Shown here: piece after piece, positions 1 to 12,043 of the stretch
How the letters are laid out: each line of letters opens with the position of its first letter
Position numbering within the stretch: position 1 is the stretch's first letter
Origin: Brachionus manjavacas
Lineage: Eukaryota; Rotifera; Eurotatoria; Ploima; Brachionidae
DNA: 64,000 nucleotides
NCBI GenBank assembly: GCA_019054805.1
Contig: JAHQIY010000027.1
Span: 806,001-870,000 of the forward strand
Direction of reading: 5' to 3'
The notes under the pieces: model-generated
Told to the model about the DNA's origin: nothing
The model's database searches: none
What the model saw: the letters and a program-made list of their open reading frames with translations, nothing else
Translations under genes and position numbers: made by a program

Positions 1-37
1 AGTAAAGGTAGTTTTTGAAAAAATAAGAAAAAAAAAA

Positions 38-1180
38 TTATTTTATTTTATTTATTTTTTTGTTTTCTGTACCGAGCTATAGCTTCTTCAAATAAAAAAA
101 AATAGGATTAAGTAAGAGTGTAATTAAAATAAAATAAAATAGAGGAAAGTTTAAAAGACATTTATTGAAATAGGTTGTTACTTGTGACACATGTTTACAT
201 AGTTGAAGCTTCATGAAAAAAAGAGGAAATAGTAAGAAAGCAATTACATAATGGAGTTGAGTTCAATATTTCTTGATTTAAAACCAAGCTTTGTATTCCT
301 CCATCAGTCTGGCAATCAATGGAATAGAATGACTCAGTCCTGTCCCAACATATCTCTCACTCAACTCAAAAAGCTTATTCGAGACTGTTAGTAATGTTAG
401 TTTATTAAAAACTTCATGATGCAAGATGTTGGACGGAGTATCATATTTTAACTTAAGGATAGATCTTACTGCTGTATTCTGAATTGCTTGTAGTTTTTTG
501 ATATTATTTTCTGAAAATGAATTCAAGCAAGGAAAAGAATAGTCTAAAATCGATCCGACTAAAGATTTAAATAAATTTTCTAGTGTGTTTTGATTGAGAC
601 CCCATTTTTTGTTTGACAATATCTTAATAATATTTAGCCTTTTGTTGCAGCGTTCTTTAATTTCGTCTACTAGTAAATTAAAGTTTAACTTAGAATCAAA
701 TTTAATACCAAGAAACTTGATTTCTTTTTGGCTCACTATTCTGTTTCCATAGATTTTTAAGTTTAGATTATCACCCTCTTTTTTGTACCTAGAAAAGACT
801 ACTGAACATGACTTTTCAACTGATATCTTCATTTTCCAATTAATAAGCCATTGTTCTAGTTCGTTGGTGTATTTATTAATCTTATTTTCTAGATTCCTCT
901 TTTTGTTTTAAATGAGGAATCAAACTAGATCATCTGCGGAAATCAGAGAGTATTCGTTATTTGTTTTGTTTCTTTTGGTGATGCCATTAATATGTATACT
1001 AAATGAAAGAGGAATAATTACTGAGCCTGCATTTATTTGATATTCTTCGCTCAAGTGGTCATTCACATTTACCTTAAATGTCCTACTATCTAAAAAGGAT
1101 TTAATCCAGTTAGTCAAGTAATGAGTTGGATTCATTTTCATCAATTTAAAAAGTAAACCTTCATGCCAAACCTTTTTGAT
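38..1180 (-). mobile_element. Non-LTR retrotransposon fragment, 3' half (decayed)
   Basis: Minus-strand remnant of a non-LTR retrotransposon. From its 5' side, 920-1144 encodes reverse transcriptase (RT) palm sequence with a damaged substrate motif and SADD in place of the catalytic YADD. A second open segment, 278-832, encodes the RT thumb and C-terminal region (FLGIKFDSKLN, WGLNQ, LFELSERYVGTGLSHS). The 3' end carries a family hairpin at 69-90 followed by A-rich sequence. Closely related copies lie at 21.4-21.7, 22.8-26.4 and 26.4-26.9 kb. It is truncated at its 5' side near 1180 and cannot be active. The family resembles Jockey/I-type elements, but the exact clade is uncertain. Confidence 0.8.
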
Positions 1181-3454
1181 CCGACTAAAGATTTATAAAG
1201 GTAATAAGTTTTCTCAAAGTTTTAAATAATTCATTGATAATTCAAAAGACTTTATTTGATTTTTTTTATTATCAGTTATAATTAATTTATTAATTTCCGA
1301 TTAATTTTACACGAGTTATGTTTAATTTCAAACACTTCTTGTATTTAAATGCAATCTTTTAACTGACAACATTTATCTACTGAATCTACATAAATCTATC
1401 GTTTTCTTTCTTTTTTTAACAAATCCACAGTAAAATTTAAAATATTTTACTTTAATCTGATTTCACATTTTGGTTCAAATTAAGTTTTGTTTTTTCAAAA
1501 ACATTTTTCATGTGGCTGAAAGGAAGGAATAAGTTTCCATTCCAACGGGCCATGGCTTTGTCGACCTATATTTAAAATTAATAAACAATTTATTTACTGA
1601 AGATTACATTTATCTGCTTTTCAATTTATTTTGCTTCAAAGATAAAGAATTTTTTACAATATTTTTATCTAAAAATAAGATAACTTTATCATCCGAATTG
1701 AGTGACATGTCTTTAAAAAAAAATAAAATTAGCTGCTAGCAAAAAACTAAGCCATAAAATACTTTGAAAAATACAAACAAAGTTTTTTATTCTTATTTTC
1801 CTAATCTTTTTGATTGTTGCTCGTAATCTTTGCTTTTTTTTTTAAGTCTGACACGTTTACGCTTCTCAGAAACCTGAGTATTGTTTTCGTCATTATCTAG
1901 TTTTGTTGAACTTTTTATTTTTATTATTTAGAATAGTTTAAGGAAGATTTCACCCTAAGGCTTCTCAGAATGGAACTTTGTCCTTCTTTTAAGCCTCATG
2001 ATAAATAGAATATAGTTAATTGAGTTTTGAGCTCTAAAAAAATAAAATTAAAATTAAATATATAAAATTCGAGTAAACATTCGATAAAAAAATAAAAGAC
2101 TTGTAGATAAAAAATAATATAAATATATTAATAAAATTATTTGAAGCTTGTATTTTTTTTGAACTTGAAAACCAGTTGATTTTAATTTTAGAATTACAGT
2201 TGAATAAATAACAGTTTGGATCGTACTTGGTAATTATTTTGATTGTAAAGCTGTCTTTTTCAATATTTGTCTTTTAAACTTTATTTTCATTTTTGAAGCT
2301 TATTTACTTTCTTTTTATTTTATCTTATTTTACTAACTCTATTTTCATCCTTTTTTTCTAAATTTTTTCTAAAGAAACTCTTGCTAGGTACAGAAAACAA
2401 ATAACTAAATAAAATAAATAATGGCTGCCTGTTAATCGGAGCAATCGAACTTCTTTCTAAAGCTGATCCTGCTTATTTTTCGACCTTTTTTGCATCGTCT
2501 TTGACAATAACATGAACAAGTGCTTAATTCCCAATTTATGGAATTGATTTCAATAAGAATGAATATTATTTCATTGCAATGACTCTTCCAGATCATGCCA
2601 ACAATCTTCTTTTTTTTCATTGTTTTCATTTTTTAAAATGGAAATAAATGGAATTTAGTAATATTTGAAGAAAAATGACTTGTTATTGAAGTGTGCATTG
2701 ATTTGAATTTTGCCGTATTTCCTCGTTCAGAATCAATGTTGGATTAGCTGAGGAAAATCATTTAATCAAAAGATAGAAATATACTTAAATAATTCTGAAA
2801 ATTAAATTTGGAATTTTTTATGTTTTAAACTCTTTAAAAAAAACTTATTAAATTTTTTTTTTAAATCTAAAAAAAAAAATAATCATAAAAATATTTATAA
2901 ATGCAATTGTAACTGAAGACAAAAAAATAAATAATTATAAAAATAAAAATTGAGTAATAACTCAGAAATTCATCTCTTATTTTAATAAGAAAAAATTAAA
3001 TGATTTTCAAAATTAAAAAAAAATAATAAATTCTAATGATCAACATAAAAATTAATATCTGACAATTAAAACAATTAAATACTTAATTTCATTATCAATG
3101 GTCACAATTCAGCATTTTAGGCCTTAGAAATAAGAGAGCAAATTAATCATTTTTTTTCACTGATTAAAAATTAAATTCTTTTTTTAAGGAAAAATAATTG
3201 TAAGTGGCTTTGCAAAAAAATTAAAATAATCTGTAAGCGATGATAAAAAGAATTAAAATTCAATTAAGAACAATTCTGTATTTCAAAACTAGTCAAAATA
3301 AAATATATAATTTTGTTGTTAAAAATTTTTTAAAATTGGTTTAAAAAAAAGCATTTAAAGAAATTGTTTAAGAAAGAAAGAAAAAAATTTAAGCTGGTCA
3401 AACTTTAAAACCAAGATATTATCAAAAATAATTATTAAATATTTGTTTTAAAAG
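1181..3454. other. Gene-poor AT-rich stretch upstream of NOS copy A
   Basis: No supported gene. Positions 2240-2422 look like the plus-strand 3' end of a non-LTR element: a T-rich stretch, then a degenerate form of the family hairpin near 2371-2393 and an A-rich tail. On the minus strand, 2432-2629 is open and contains a Cys-rich basic stretch (CSCYCQRRCKKGRK) that could be a transposase relic, but this is weak. NOS exons 1-4 were looked for between this region and copy A and none were recognised. Confidence 0.5.
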
Positions 3455-6400
3455 ATATGGAGCATTCAAGGAATTAAAATTAAAGTGGTTTGCAGTTCCA
3501 GCAGTGTCTTCCATGTGCATGGATGCTGGTGGAATTTATTTCAATTGTGTGGCATTTAATGGATGGTACATGAATACTGAAATTGGTCGAGATCTAACTG
3601 AAGCTTTAAGATATGACAAACTAAAAGTAATAGCCACAGTCTTGGGCCTGGACACCAGAAGCAATGTGTCGCTTTGGAAAGACGAAGTTTTGCTCGAAAC
3701 AAACAAGGCCATTTTGCATTCGTTTAACAAAGCTGGTGTGACTATTGTTGATCTTCACACTGCGTCTGAATCTTTTGTGAAACATTGGGAAAACGAAATG
3801 AAATTAAGAGGAGGCACTCCATCTGACTGGGTCTGGATAAACCCTTCAATGTCAGCTCATATAACGCCAATATTTGGACTGGAAATGTTAAACTACATAC
3901 TCAAGCCTTATTTTGAGTATCAGGTAGAATTAAAATGCTTTGCTGATTAAGTTGAAGCCTAAAGAAATTATTTTTATTTCAGGAAATTCCACGATTGCCA
4001 AAAAATCAATTAAATTTAAGACTCTGGTAAAATGCTTGGTGCCATTTTTGAAGTCTTTAAACGCCAAGTTAAAAACTAGACCAAAATGTTGTATTCTCTA
4101 TGCAAGTCAAACGGGAAAGTCCAAAAATTTCTCAGAAATAACTTCTAATTTGTTCAGCAAAGTTTTCAAAACTAAAGTAAGAAGCATTAAATTGTCAAGT
4201 TGATTTTTTTGGGCAATTGACCAAAAATTTCCAATTATTTCCAATTATCTCATTTATTCTTTTTTAATATTTTTTAACATCGCCTTAAAGGCGTTCACTG
4301 AAATTAATAATAATAATATAATTTAAATTAAAAATTATTTTTAACCAAAAAAAATTAAAAATCTAAACTAAAAATAGATTATGGTATTGAACGAGTACAA
4401 TTTGGAAAATTTGAAAAATGAAGAATTGGTTTTGATTGTGGCAAGCACGACAGGAAATGGAGATTCGCCAACTAATGGAAAATTAATTGAGGACAAAATT
4501 ATTGAATTTAATAAGTAACTTTTTTTGTTTTAAAAAGTTATAAAATATTTTTTTGTTTGATTTTTATCTAGTAATAACAAAAAACAAGTTAGATCAAATG
4601 ATAATGTATCAATGTCTACAGTTCGATTTAGTATTCTTGGACTTGGTGATACCAGTTATGGAGATAACTTTGGTAGCTTTCCCAAGTTAATACACGCATT
4701 TTTGAAACGAATAGGCTTAAACGAAATCTATCCTCTTGTAATAGCTGATCAAATGGACAATGAGGAAGCAAAAATGCTGTTTTGGCTCAAAAACGCTTTG
4801 CAAGTAAACTAAAAAAGTTGGAATAGAAATATTTCCATGCTAAATGTTTATTTAGGAATCTATCAGAGAGTTTAAGCCAAAATTGAAGTTAAATGAGAAT
4901 GAAATTGGTCAAATTTTAGACTCTAAGCTGCTCAGGGCGAAGAAAATAAAGCTTCGATCTTTTCCATTTAATGGAAACAAATCAAACGAAGGCAACGTTT
5001 TATTTAATCTGTCAAAAATTTACGAAAAAAATTTGAGACCTTTTGAAATTGTTGAAAAAGATGTTCTAGGCTATCAACCAAACGAGTAATTTTTTTATTT
5101 TAATTCCAGCTTAATTTATTAAAACAAAAAATATTATTTCAGTGAACCAATTATTCGGTTGAAGCTTAGAGCAAAAGGCTTTGAGATAAAATATCTTCCA
5201 GGAAATCACATTGAAATATTTGCTCAAAATGCAAAAGAAAATGTCGAATTTATTTTGTCTAGGCTAAACAACAGTTCAAACTTTGATGAATTAGTTAAAT
5301 TCGAAGTGTTTGACGAAAGCTTGTCAACAAGTAAATATTTTTTTTGGATATAAATTTGATTTTAATTTAAAAAAAAATTGTTGAAAAAAGGTACAAATGA
5401 ACTGTGGCTAAGTGATAAAAAGTATCCAGTGATGTCAATTCGGCAAGCATTGACACATTACTTTGACATCTCTAAGCCGTTATCACAAGAAGCACTTAAG
5501 AATCTTGCATCACAAGCATTGAATGAAAGAGATAGAGAAATCCTAGATTCATTGGCTACAGTAAGAATAATTAAAATCGAAGAAGCATTTTAATTTTTTC
5601 TATTTAAATCAAAACAATAATTTTGGAATTTTTAATATATAATGTTAAATTCTGAAATTAATTTTCTATTTTCAAAAGGACTGGAAAAAATATGAATCAT
5701 GGAAAGCTGAATATCCAAGTTTAGTGGATGTACTCAAAACTTATGAATCCGTTAACCCGGACATAAATAACTTGCTAGCTGTCTTGCCACATTTGAAATC
5801 TAGGTTTTACAGCATTAGTTCATGTTTAAATAAAGACAAAAATGAATTAGAGATTACTTTTGGAGTTTTGAAAAATGAATCGAAATTTCCAGATTCAAGC
5901 CATTACGGAGTTTGTACAAAATTTCTCGCAGACTCTCCCATTGGAATAGTGATTCCAGCTGAGATAATACAGTATAATCAAATAAAAAAAGGGTTTTTTG
6001 ATGCATTTTAAAAAAATAAATTTCATTCAAGATCAAACAAGTTCATTCTACCAGATGATTTGTCTGTGCCAGTCATCATGATCGGAACAGGTACAGGCAT
6101 CGCGCCATTTAGGAGCTTCTGGATGCAGAGAGATTTGAAGCTTCAAAACCGACTTAATTCTGATAGATTTGGCGATTTTATTCTATTTTATGGATGCAGA
6201 GCAAAGAATAAAGATTTTTTGTACATGAATGAAATCGAGGCACTTAAGGCTAAGCAAGTGTTGAGCGAATTTCACATTGCCTTCAGCAGAGATTTGAATT
6301 TTCCAAAGGTAAATTTTAAAGAATAGCAATATATTCAAAATTTATCATTTTTCATTTTCTTTAAATAATCGTTTTAAAGGAATATGTTCAGGATAAGCTA

Positions 6401-6613
6401 TGGGAAAATTCGGATAAAATTGTTGATCTTGTAGTGAGCAAAAGAGCGCATATCTATGTTTGTGGTAGAACTCAAATGGCTTCTGGAGTAGCAGAAAAAC
6501 TGAATGCAATTTTTGCCAAAAATCTGCAATTACTTGGCAAAGAGCATGATGATTCATTTATCCAGCAATTAAAAAATCAAAATAGATACCATGAGGACAT
6601 ATTTACCTCTTAG
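3455..6613 (+). pseudogene. NOS: Nitric oxide synthase copy A, 5'-truncated and frameshifted
   Basis: Ten exons equivalent to exons 5-14 of a NOS gene: 3455-3923, 3983-4176, 4381ish (joined after the acceptor ending near 4371)-4515, 4572-4803, 4856-5085, 5143-5330, 5391-5560, 5679-5971, 6032-6308 and 6380-6613 (stop TAG). They encode the second half of the oxygenase domain ([10 protein letters not shown] with the arginine-binding Glu), the calmodulin-binding helix, and the FMN (LYASQTGKS), FAD (SRFYSIS) and NADPH ([16 protein letters not shown]) regions. Exons 1-4, with the zinc and heme cysteines, are absent. Exon 6 has six A's where copies B and C have seven (after 3999), a -1 frameshift. 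From about 3496 to 6974 it is nearly identical to copy B in inverted orientation. It therefore cannot make a working enzyme unless rearranged or misassembled. Confidence 0.9.
4279..4318 (+). repeat. Hairpin plus TAA-rich tail inside NOS intron 6 (copy A)
   Basis: A GC stem (CGCCTTAAAGGCG) is followed by GTTCACTGAAAT and repeated AAT/TAA units. The same block sits in intron 6 of copy B (about 16165-16204) and copy C (about 31305-31350). Looser relatives occur at 19358-19393 and 37979-38024. This looks like the 3' end of an old retroelement that was already in the intron before the A/B/C duplications. Confidence 0.55.
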
Positions 6614-6974
6614 AATGCTTTTAATTATCAAACAATTCAATAAATTAAAACTTTATTTTAGTCTTAAATAATAACAATATTTTTTAATAAAAATCTAATT
6701 AAAATCACAATTTAAAAAATTTAAATAATTCTTTTTTTTGTTAGACTGATTAAATGTGATAAAACGATTACTAGCAAAATTATTCTTGTCCAAAAAGTAA
6801 TCATTTATTTCATTAACAGTTAAATTATTTAATAATCTTTATCCAATCGATTGACTCAAAATATTGATTAAAATTCTAATAATCACCATTTTTACACATG
6901 AAAGAAGTGCTGTGAAAAGCTTACTCGGCGCTGCCCTTTAGTCCATGATAAACTAAAATGTGCTCTAATTAACG
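6611..6974 (+). repeat. 364-bp direct repeat, left copy
   Basis: Begins at the NOS copy A stop codon and runs through the 3' flank into a truncated retroposon (6731-6974). It is repeated base for base at 10454-10817 with a constant offset of 3843, and the two copies exactly bracket the retrotransposon at 6975-10453. It behaves like a very long target-site duplication. Segmental duplication or an assembly artefact are alternatives. Confidence 0.85.
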
Positions 6975-7490
6975 ATAACAGTTGTAAAACAAGGGACAAA
7001 AAATGCAAAAAAACCAGCCGACCAGATAGCTGTAGCAAATGCAACCATCAGCGAAATGAATGAAAGAATCAAAAGAAAAAAAAATGTGATCATTTATGGT
7101 GTGCCAGAATCAAAGAAAGAGATTCTAACAGACAGGAGGGCAGAAGATGAAAAAAAAATCAAACAAATTTTGACCACTATTGGGAAAGGTGATGTCAAGC
7201 CAGCGTATTCAAGACGCTTGAGATCGAAAGACCAAAGTAAACCAGGCCCAATTCTAGTAGAACTCAAAGAAGAAGCAAACAGAAATCCACTACTACTAGC
7301 AGCCAAAAAGTTGCGAGATTCAAATAATTTCAAATCTATTTATCTTAGTCCAGATTTGACTGAAACCGAAAGAGCTTTAGACTATGAATTGAGGAAACAA
7401 AGAAACGAAGCAAATAATGGTCTTTCACAAGACTCGCCCTTTCGATATGGCATCCGTGGAAATCAGATCGTCAAATTCAAGAAGCAATAA
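6975..7490 (+). CDS. Retrotransposon ORF1 protein, C-terminal part
   Basis: The frame is open from the element's left edge to the stop at 7490; the first ATG is at 7056. The visible part starts with a short helix rich in charged residues (near SEMNERIKRKKN), then an RRM-like start (NVIIYGVPE) and a basic C-terminal domain ending in PFRYGIRGNQIVKFKK. This pattern is typical of ORF1 RNA-binding chaperones of LINE elements, which coat the element RNA. The missing N-terminus would hold the coiled coil. It overlaps the start of ORF2 (7417) in another frame. A diverged homologue is recognisable at 12240-12620. Confidence 0.75.
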   Translation: MTVVKQGTKNAKKPADQIAVANATISEMNERIKRKKNVIIYGVPESKKEILTDRRAEDEKKIKQILTTIGKGDVKPAYSRRLRSKDQSKPGPILVELKEEANRNPLLLAAKKLRDSNNFKSIYLSPDLTETERALDYELRKQRNEANNGLSQDSPFRYGIRGNQIVKFKKQ

Positions 7491-10389
7491 TCGTTCATCA
7501 AAAGCGTCATCACGTGTGGATAATCTCGAATCTTTAAAATGTATGTATTTAAATGCTACTTCCTTGGACAATAAACTTGATGAATTCAGTGTTGTTATTG
7601 AAACATATAGCCCACAAATTGTGGCAGTTAGTGAGACTTGGTTTAAGAGCAACTCAAATGCAAACATTAAAGGATACAATTTGTACAGAAAGGACAGAAG
7701 TGATGGACGTAGAGGCGGGGGTGTATGTCTCTACATTGATGAAAATATCGATTCATTTGAATTAAATGATGCAGGTTTTAATTTAAGTAAAATAGAACAA
7801 ATTTGGGTAGTTGTTAACTTTAACTGTGAAAAGTATTTAGTTGGCTGTCTTTACAGGCCAAACGATTTTGTTGATATGAACGATTTTGATTTAGTCTTCA
7901 AACAAGCTAAAGACTATGTGGATGAAAGAGGTTTTAAGGATATTCTAATAATGGGTGACTTTAACTTTCCATCAATCATCTGGTCAAATGGCTGTGTTTC
8001 AGAAATCTTAAACGAAAATGGCATTGAACATAAATTCAGCGAAACGCTAAGCGACACTTTTTATATCAGCATGTAAATATTCCTACATTTCAAATGTCAA
8101 ACGAAAAAGCTGTCAACACTTTGGATTTGATTTTCACGACTCAGTCTGGCAGTGTGTATGCAATCGATACAAAATTTGTGCTTGGTAACATTAATAAAGG
8201 ACATCTGGTTATCTTTTTCAATTTTGTACTCAAAAACAAGGTTAGTAAGGAATCATATATTATTGAAAAATTTCTTTATAGTAAAGCTGACTTTGAAAAA
8301 ATTTCTGATTTTATTTTATCAAATATTGATTGGGTGCACTTATTTGAGAATTTAAATATTCAGGAAATGTACAATGAGTTTATTTTCTATGTCAGCGAAG
8401 CTAGTAATCGATTCATTCCAGTAACGGATGGCTCTAAAAAGAAAAGTATCTCAAAACCTTGGATAAAAGATGATCTCAAGATCTTAATTAGGAATAAGAA
8501 AAATCTAAGATACAGGAACTGTTCATGTAACTGGAAGGATATGAATCTTTATAATGATTACAAAAGTATCTGTAAATTAGTTTCTTCGGAAATAAAAAGA
8601 GCCAGACTCACTTATGAACAAAATTTAGTAGATAAAGCTAAGAAGAATCCAAAATTATTATACAAATATCTAAATGATCAACAAGTAATCAGAGAATCAA
8701 TCAAAGCATTAAAGAAGTCAAACAATGAATTAACGCAAGAACCGAAAGAGATATCAAATCTACTAAATAAATGTTTTCAAGATGTTTTTGTTATTGAACA
8801 AGATGGGGAGCTTCCACCTTTTGTAGCTGAACTAAATGAAAACTGTTCAGAATATATTGACATTGAACCAAATGATATTAGTTATGAAGTGGTTTATAAA
8901 AAATTACAAGACCTTAATCAAAATAAATCATGTGGTGTAGACAAGCTTCATCCGCTATTGCTAAAAAACTGTGCAGAAGCCTTTACTGTTCCTTTAACTT
9001 TAATTTTCAGAAAGTCTTTATCTAATAGTCAGCTTCCAATACAATTCAGATCAGCAAATATTACTCCATTGTTTAAAAAAGGTGATAAATCAACGGCCAG
9101 CAATTATCGTCCCGTGTCTTTAACTTCAATTCCGTGCAAAATAATGGAAAGCATAATAAGAACCAAAATGGAAGACTATCTTTATAAGAACAATATTATA
9201 TCTAAAGAACAGCATGGATTTGTCAGGAAAAAGTCATGTACATCTAATCTTATGGAAACTCTAGATTTCATCTCAATGAGTCTAGACAAAAGTATTCCTG
9301 TTGATGTAATTCTGCTAGATTTTGCGAAAGCATTTGATACTGTTCCGCACAGACGACTAATAGCTAAATTGAAAGCGTATGGCTTTGATGGTCTGACACT
9401 AAAATGGATTGAAGCTTTCTTGAAAAATAGAAGACAACGAGTTGTTCAAGGTGAAATTTTGTCGGATTGGGTTGAGATTTTTAGCGGTGTACCACAAGGA
9501 TCAGTGATTGGTCCACTTTTGTTCGTTTTGTATATCAATGATCTACCAAAAGGAATAGAGAATATTGTCAAAATGTATGCAGATGATACAAAAATATTCT
9601 CGCAAACGGTATCAGAAATATGCGCAGTGAAAATTCAATCAGATTTAGATTTAATTTTCAAGTGGACTCAAGATTGGCTTCTTCTCTTCAACACATCAAA
9701 ATGTGTGGTTATGCATTACGGTCATAAAAACAAAGAATTCACTTATTCTATTAATGGTAAACAGTTATCAACGTCTGAAACCGAAAGAGATCTTGGAGTT
9801 ATCTTCAATACAAATCTCAAATGGAAAAACCAAGTGATAGAGGCTACAAACAAAGCAAATCAAATGTTGGGTCGCATCAGGAAATCATTCGCTCGTTTTG
9901 ATTGTAAGTTATTTAGATCATTGTATTTAACTTTTGTTCGTCCTCTTTTGGAATTTGCTGTGCCTGTATGGTCTCCATTTCTTAAGTCGGATTGTGAGAA
10001 TCTTGAGAGGATTCAACGCAGAGCTACGAAATTTGTTTCTTCAATTAGAAACAAACCGTATGAAAGCAGATTGAAGGCTTTAAACATTCCAAATCTGGTG
10101 GAAAGAAGAAAAAGAGGTGATCTAATTCAATTATACAAGTTCATGCATGGAATAGAATTGGTTGAAAAAAGCAACAATTTTAATGTCACCAAAATCCAAG
10201 GAAGAGGTCACTGCTTCAAATATCACAAAGAAATTTCGAGGCTCCAACATAGAGATAACTTTTTTCAACAGAACCGCTAACATATGGAACTCACTGCCAA
10301 ATCAATTAGTTGAAGCCCCTAATGTTAACAGCTTTAAAGCAGGCATTGATTGTTGGATGAGCAGCAATCAATCACATCAGCTGTCATAG
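7417..10389 (+). pseudogene. Retrotransposon ORF2: AP endonuclease plus reverse transcriptase
   Basis: 7417-8076 encodes an AP-like endonuclease (VAVSETWFKS, GGGVCLYI, YRPND, LIMGDFNFPS). The frame then shifts by one base in a T run near 8064 and continues at 8094-10280 as the rest of the endonuclease (LDLIF), a linker, and a complete reverse transcriptase: LDFAKAFDTVPH, GVPQGSVIGPLLF, catalytic KMYADDTKIF and the thumb region. A second single-base shift in a T run near 10248 separates the last segment, which ends at 10389 (NRTANIWNSLPNQLVEAP). Both breaks are single-base differences in homopolymers, so they may be sequencing errors rather than real damage. The protein would nick target DNA and copy the element RNA. 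Confidence 0.85.
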
Positions 10390-10453
10390 TGTGCCTTATC
10401 AGCACACTCGCTGGCTAGCCAGCTACAGTCAAAACTACTACTACTACTACTAC
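10386..10453 (+). promoter_or_regulatory. Retrotransposon 3' UTR: two hairpins and ACT repeat
   Basis: After the ORF2 stop the UTR has a 7-bp stem (AGTGTGC/GCACACT) with a short loop, then the palindrome CTGGCTAGCCAG, then an ACT/CTA microsatellite. The related element at 45.85-45.92 kb has two hairpins of different sequence at the same place and the same kind of tail. Such 3' structures are where LINE reverse transcriptases recognise their RNA. Confidence 0.6.
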
Positions 10454-10817
10454 TAGAATGCTTTTAATTATCAAACAATTCAATAAATTAAAACTTTATT
10501 TTAGTCTTAAATAATAACAATATTTTTTAATAAAAATCTAATTAAAATCACAATTTAAAAAATTTAAATAATTCTTTTTTTTGTTAGACTGATTAAATGT
10601 GATAAAACGATTACTAGCAAAATTATTCTTGTCCAAAAAGTAATCATTTATTTCATTAACAGTTAAATTATTTAATAATCTTTATCCAATCGATTGACTC
10701 AAAATATTGATTAAAATTCTAATAATCACCATTTTTACACATGAAAGAAGTGCTGTGAAAAGCTTACTCGGCGCTGCCCTTTAGTCCATGATAAACTAAA
10801 ATGTGCTCTAATTAACG
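10454..10817 (+). repeat. 364-bp direct repeat, right copy
   Basis: Exact second copy of 6611-6974, directly after the retrotransposon's ACT tail. No NOS exon precedes it; it starts with the bases that form the NOS-A stop codon in the left copy. Confidence 0.85.
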
Positions 10818-11494
10818 TGCAAGAAATGTGCAAGAAATCAAAGAGGATGGAGTTGATTCTTTTCGAACGAAAACGTTCCCATTTTACATTACAGGAAAAT
10901 TAGCAAAATGGACATTCTGGTGTCTAATATAAAGTCTTGAATTGGATATTATAAAGTACGAAAACACGATAGAAGAACTTATTGATATTGCTGAGTAGCT
11001 ACAAAAACGAAAAAACGAAAACGAAAAAATTTCGAAATATATTAATGACAAACTAAATCATATTTATTCGAAAATAAAACAAGTCGATGATAGAGAAAGT
11101 TCGAGAAGGAAAGAGGTTGAAGAGGTCAAAAAACGAGTTGAAAATCTGAAGATTCCGAGACCCCCGCAGACTAACAATTGGAAGGACGCGTTATTAAATA
11201 ATGTTAATCGAGATTAGAATCAGATTTCTGGCGTCGATCTTGATACACGAGTTGGTATGATGATTGACCAAGAAGAGAGGGAAAAGTTTCAAAAAACTTA
11301 ATTTTTTTTGGAATCAAAAAGTCTGAGAAGCAATAACCAAAAGAGAGGTACAGTACAGTCCGTTTATAACGAACACGCTTATAGAGAAAATTCGTTTTTA
11401 ACGAAAATAAATACTATGTTTGGCAGAATAAGAATGTTTCAATGTAATTTCTTATGGATATAAAGTTCGGATATTACGAAAATATTAGTATTAT

Positions 11495-11779
11495 TTATTT
11501 ATTTGTATGTCTGTACCGAGCTAAAGCTCCTTCAGATTAAATAAACAAAAAATAAAGATAAAAAATTAAAATAAAGTTAAATAAAATATTAGTGAATTTC
11601 CTTTGGTTTTTAACGTAGTTAGGAAAAAAAATATTTTTGGTTTCTTTGTATTTGTTTGATTTTAAAGAATAAGTATTCCGCATATGAACAATTTCATGAT
11701 TATGCGAATATTGATCAAGATCTGGCCATACATTAAGAAAAACAGACGACGAAATAATCAATTTAATTAATTTAAAAAC
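11495..11779 (-). mobile_element. Non-LTR 3' end nested in the Tigger-like element
   Basis: Minus-strand 3' end with the family hairpin at 11513-11535 and an A-rich tail to its left. The open stretch 11537-11785 on the minus strand (DQYSHNHEIVHMRN, FFPNYVKN) looks like the very end of a non-LTR ORF2, though this is tentative. The right boundary is approximate. Confidence 0.5.
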
Positions 11780-12043
11780 GTACAATCGGACGAAGTTGTA
11801 AATGAGTCAAGTGATGACGAATCAGATAACGAATCTTCTTATGTTATCAAATCATTTCAGGACGGAAATCTATCAAATCAACAAGCTTTAAAATTAATTG
11901 ATCAATTAAGAAAACATCTTTCAAAATCTACAAACAATTTTGAATCGTCTATTGAAAATTTGGAAAGCATTGAAACCGAAATTTTAGGCTTAATGGTCAA
12001 ACAAAAAATAATATTGGATTATTTTAAAAAATATTTTTTTTGA
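11780..12043 (+). pseudogene. C-terminal piece of a Tigger-like transposase
   Basis: Open frame ending TGA at 12041-12043, with an acidic Ser/Asp/Glu stretch (NESSDDESDNESS) followed by a helical region (ALKLIDQLRKHL). This layout is common at the C-terminus of pogo/Tigger transposases. The catalytic core is missing, and the identity rests mainly on its place between the TIRs. Confidence 0.45.

Larger units (their letters stand above)
6975..10453 (+). mobile_element. CR1/L2-like non-LTR retrotransposon, young, 5'-truncated
   Basis: A 3.48-kb element encoding the end of ORF1, then ORF2 (AP-type endonuclease and reverse transcriptase), and ending in two small hairpins and an ACT trinucleotide run (about 10432-10453). 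The left boundary interrupts ORF1, so the copy is 5'-truncated. It is bracketed by identical 364-bp repeats, indicating a recent insertion. A related fragment with the same tail type is at 44.73-45.92 kb, and an older relative lies immediately downstream (10.8-13.2 kb). The placement in the CR1/L2 group rests on domain order and general similarity and is tentative. Confidence 0.85.

Noticed and set aside
4371-4515. Retaining a different exon 7 acceptor in copy A that would keep the shifted exon 6 frame
   Set aside because: The AG before ATTATGGTATT is at the same place as in B and C, and no alternative acceptor with the needed phase is visible.
4612-4812. Separate small ORF starting MSTVRFSILGLGD
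   Set aside because: It is the internal part of NOS exon 8, whose frame begins at the acceptor before 4572. The same applies to the matching ORFs in copies B and C.
3455-6613. NOS copy A as a separate reductase-like gene
   Set aside because: It begins at a splice acceptor in the middle of the oxygenase domain with no start codon in frame upstream, and exon 6 is frameshifted.
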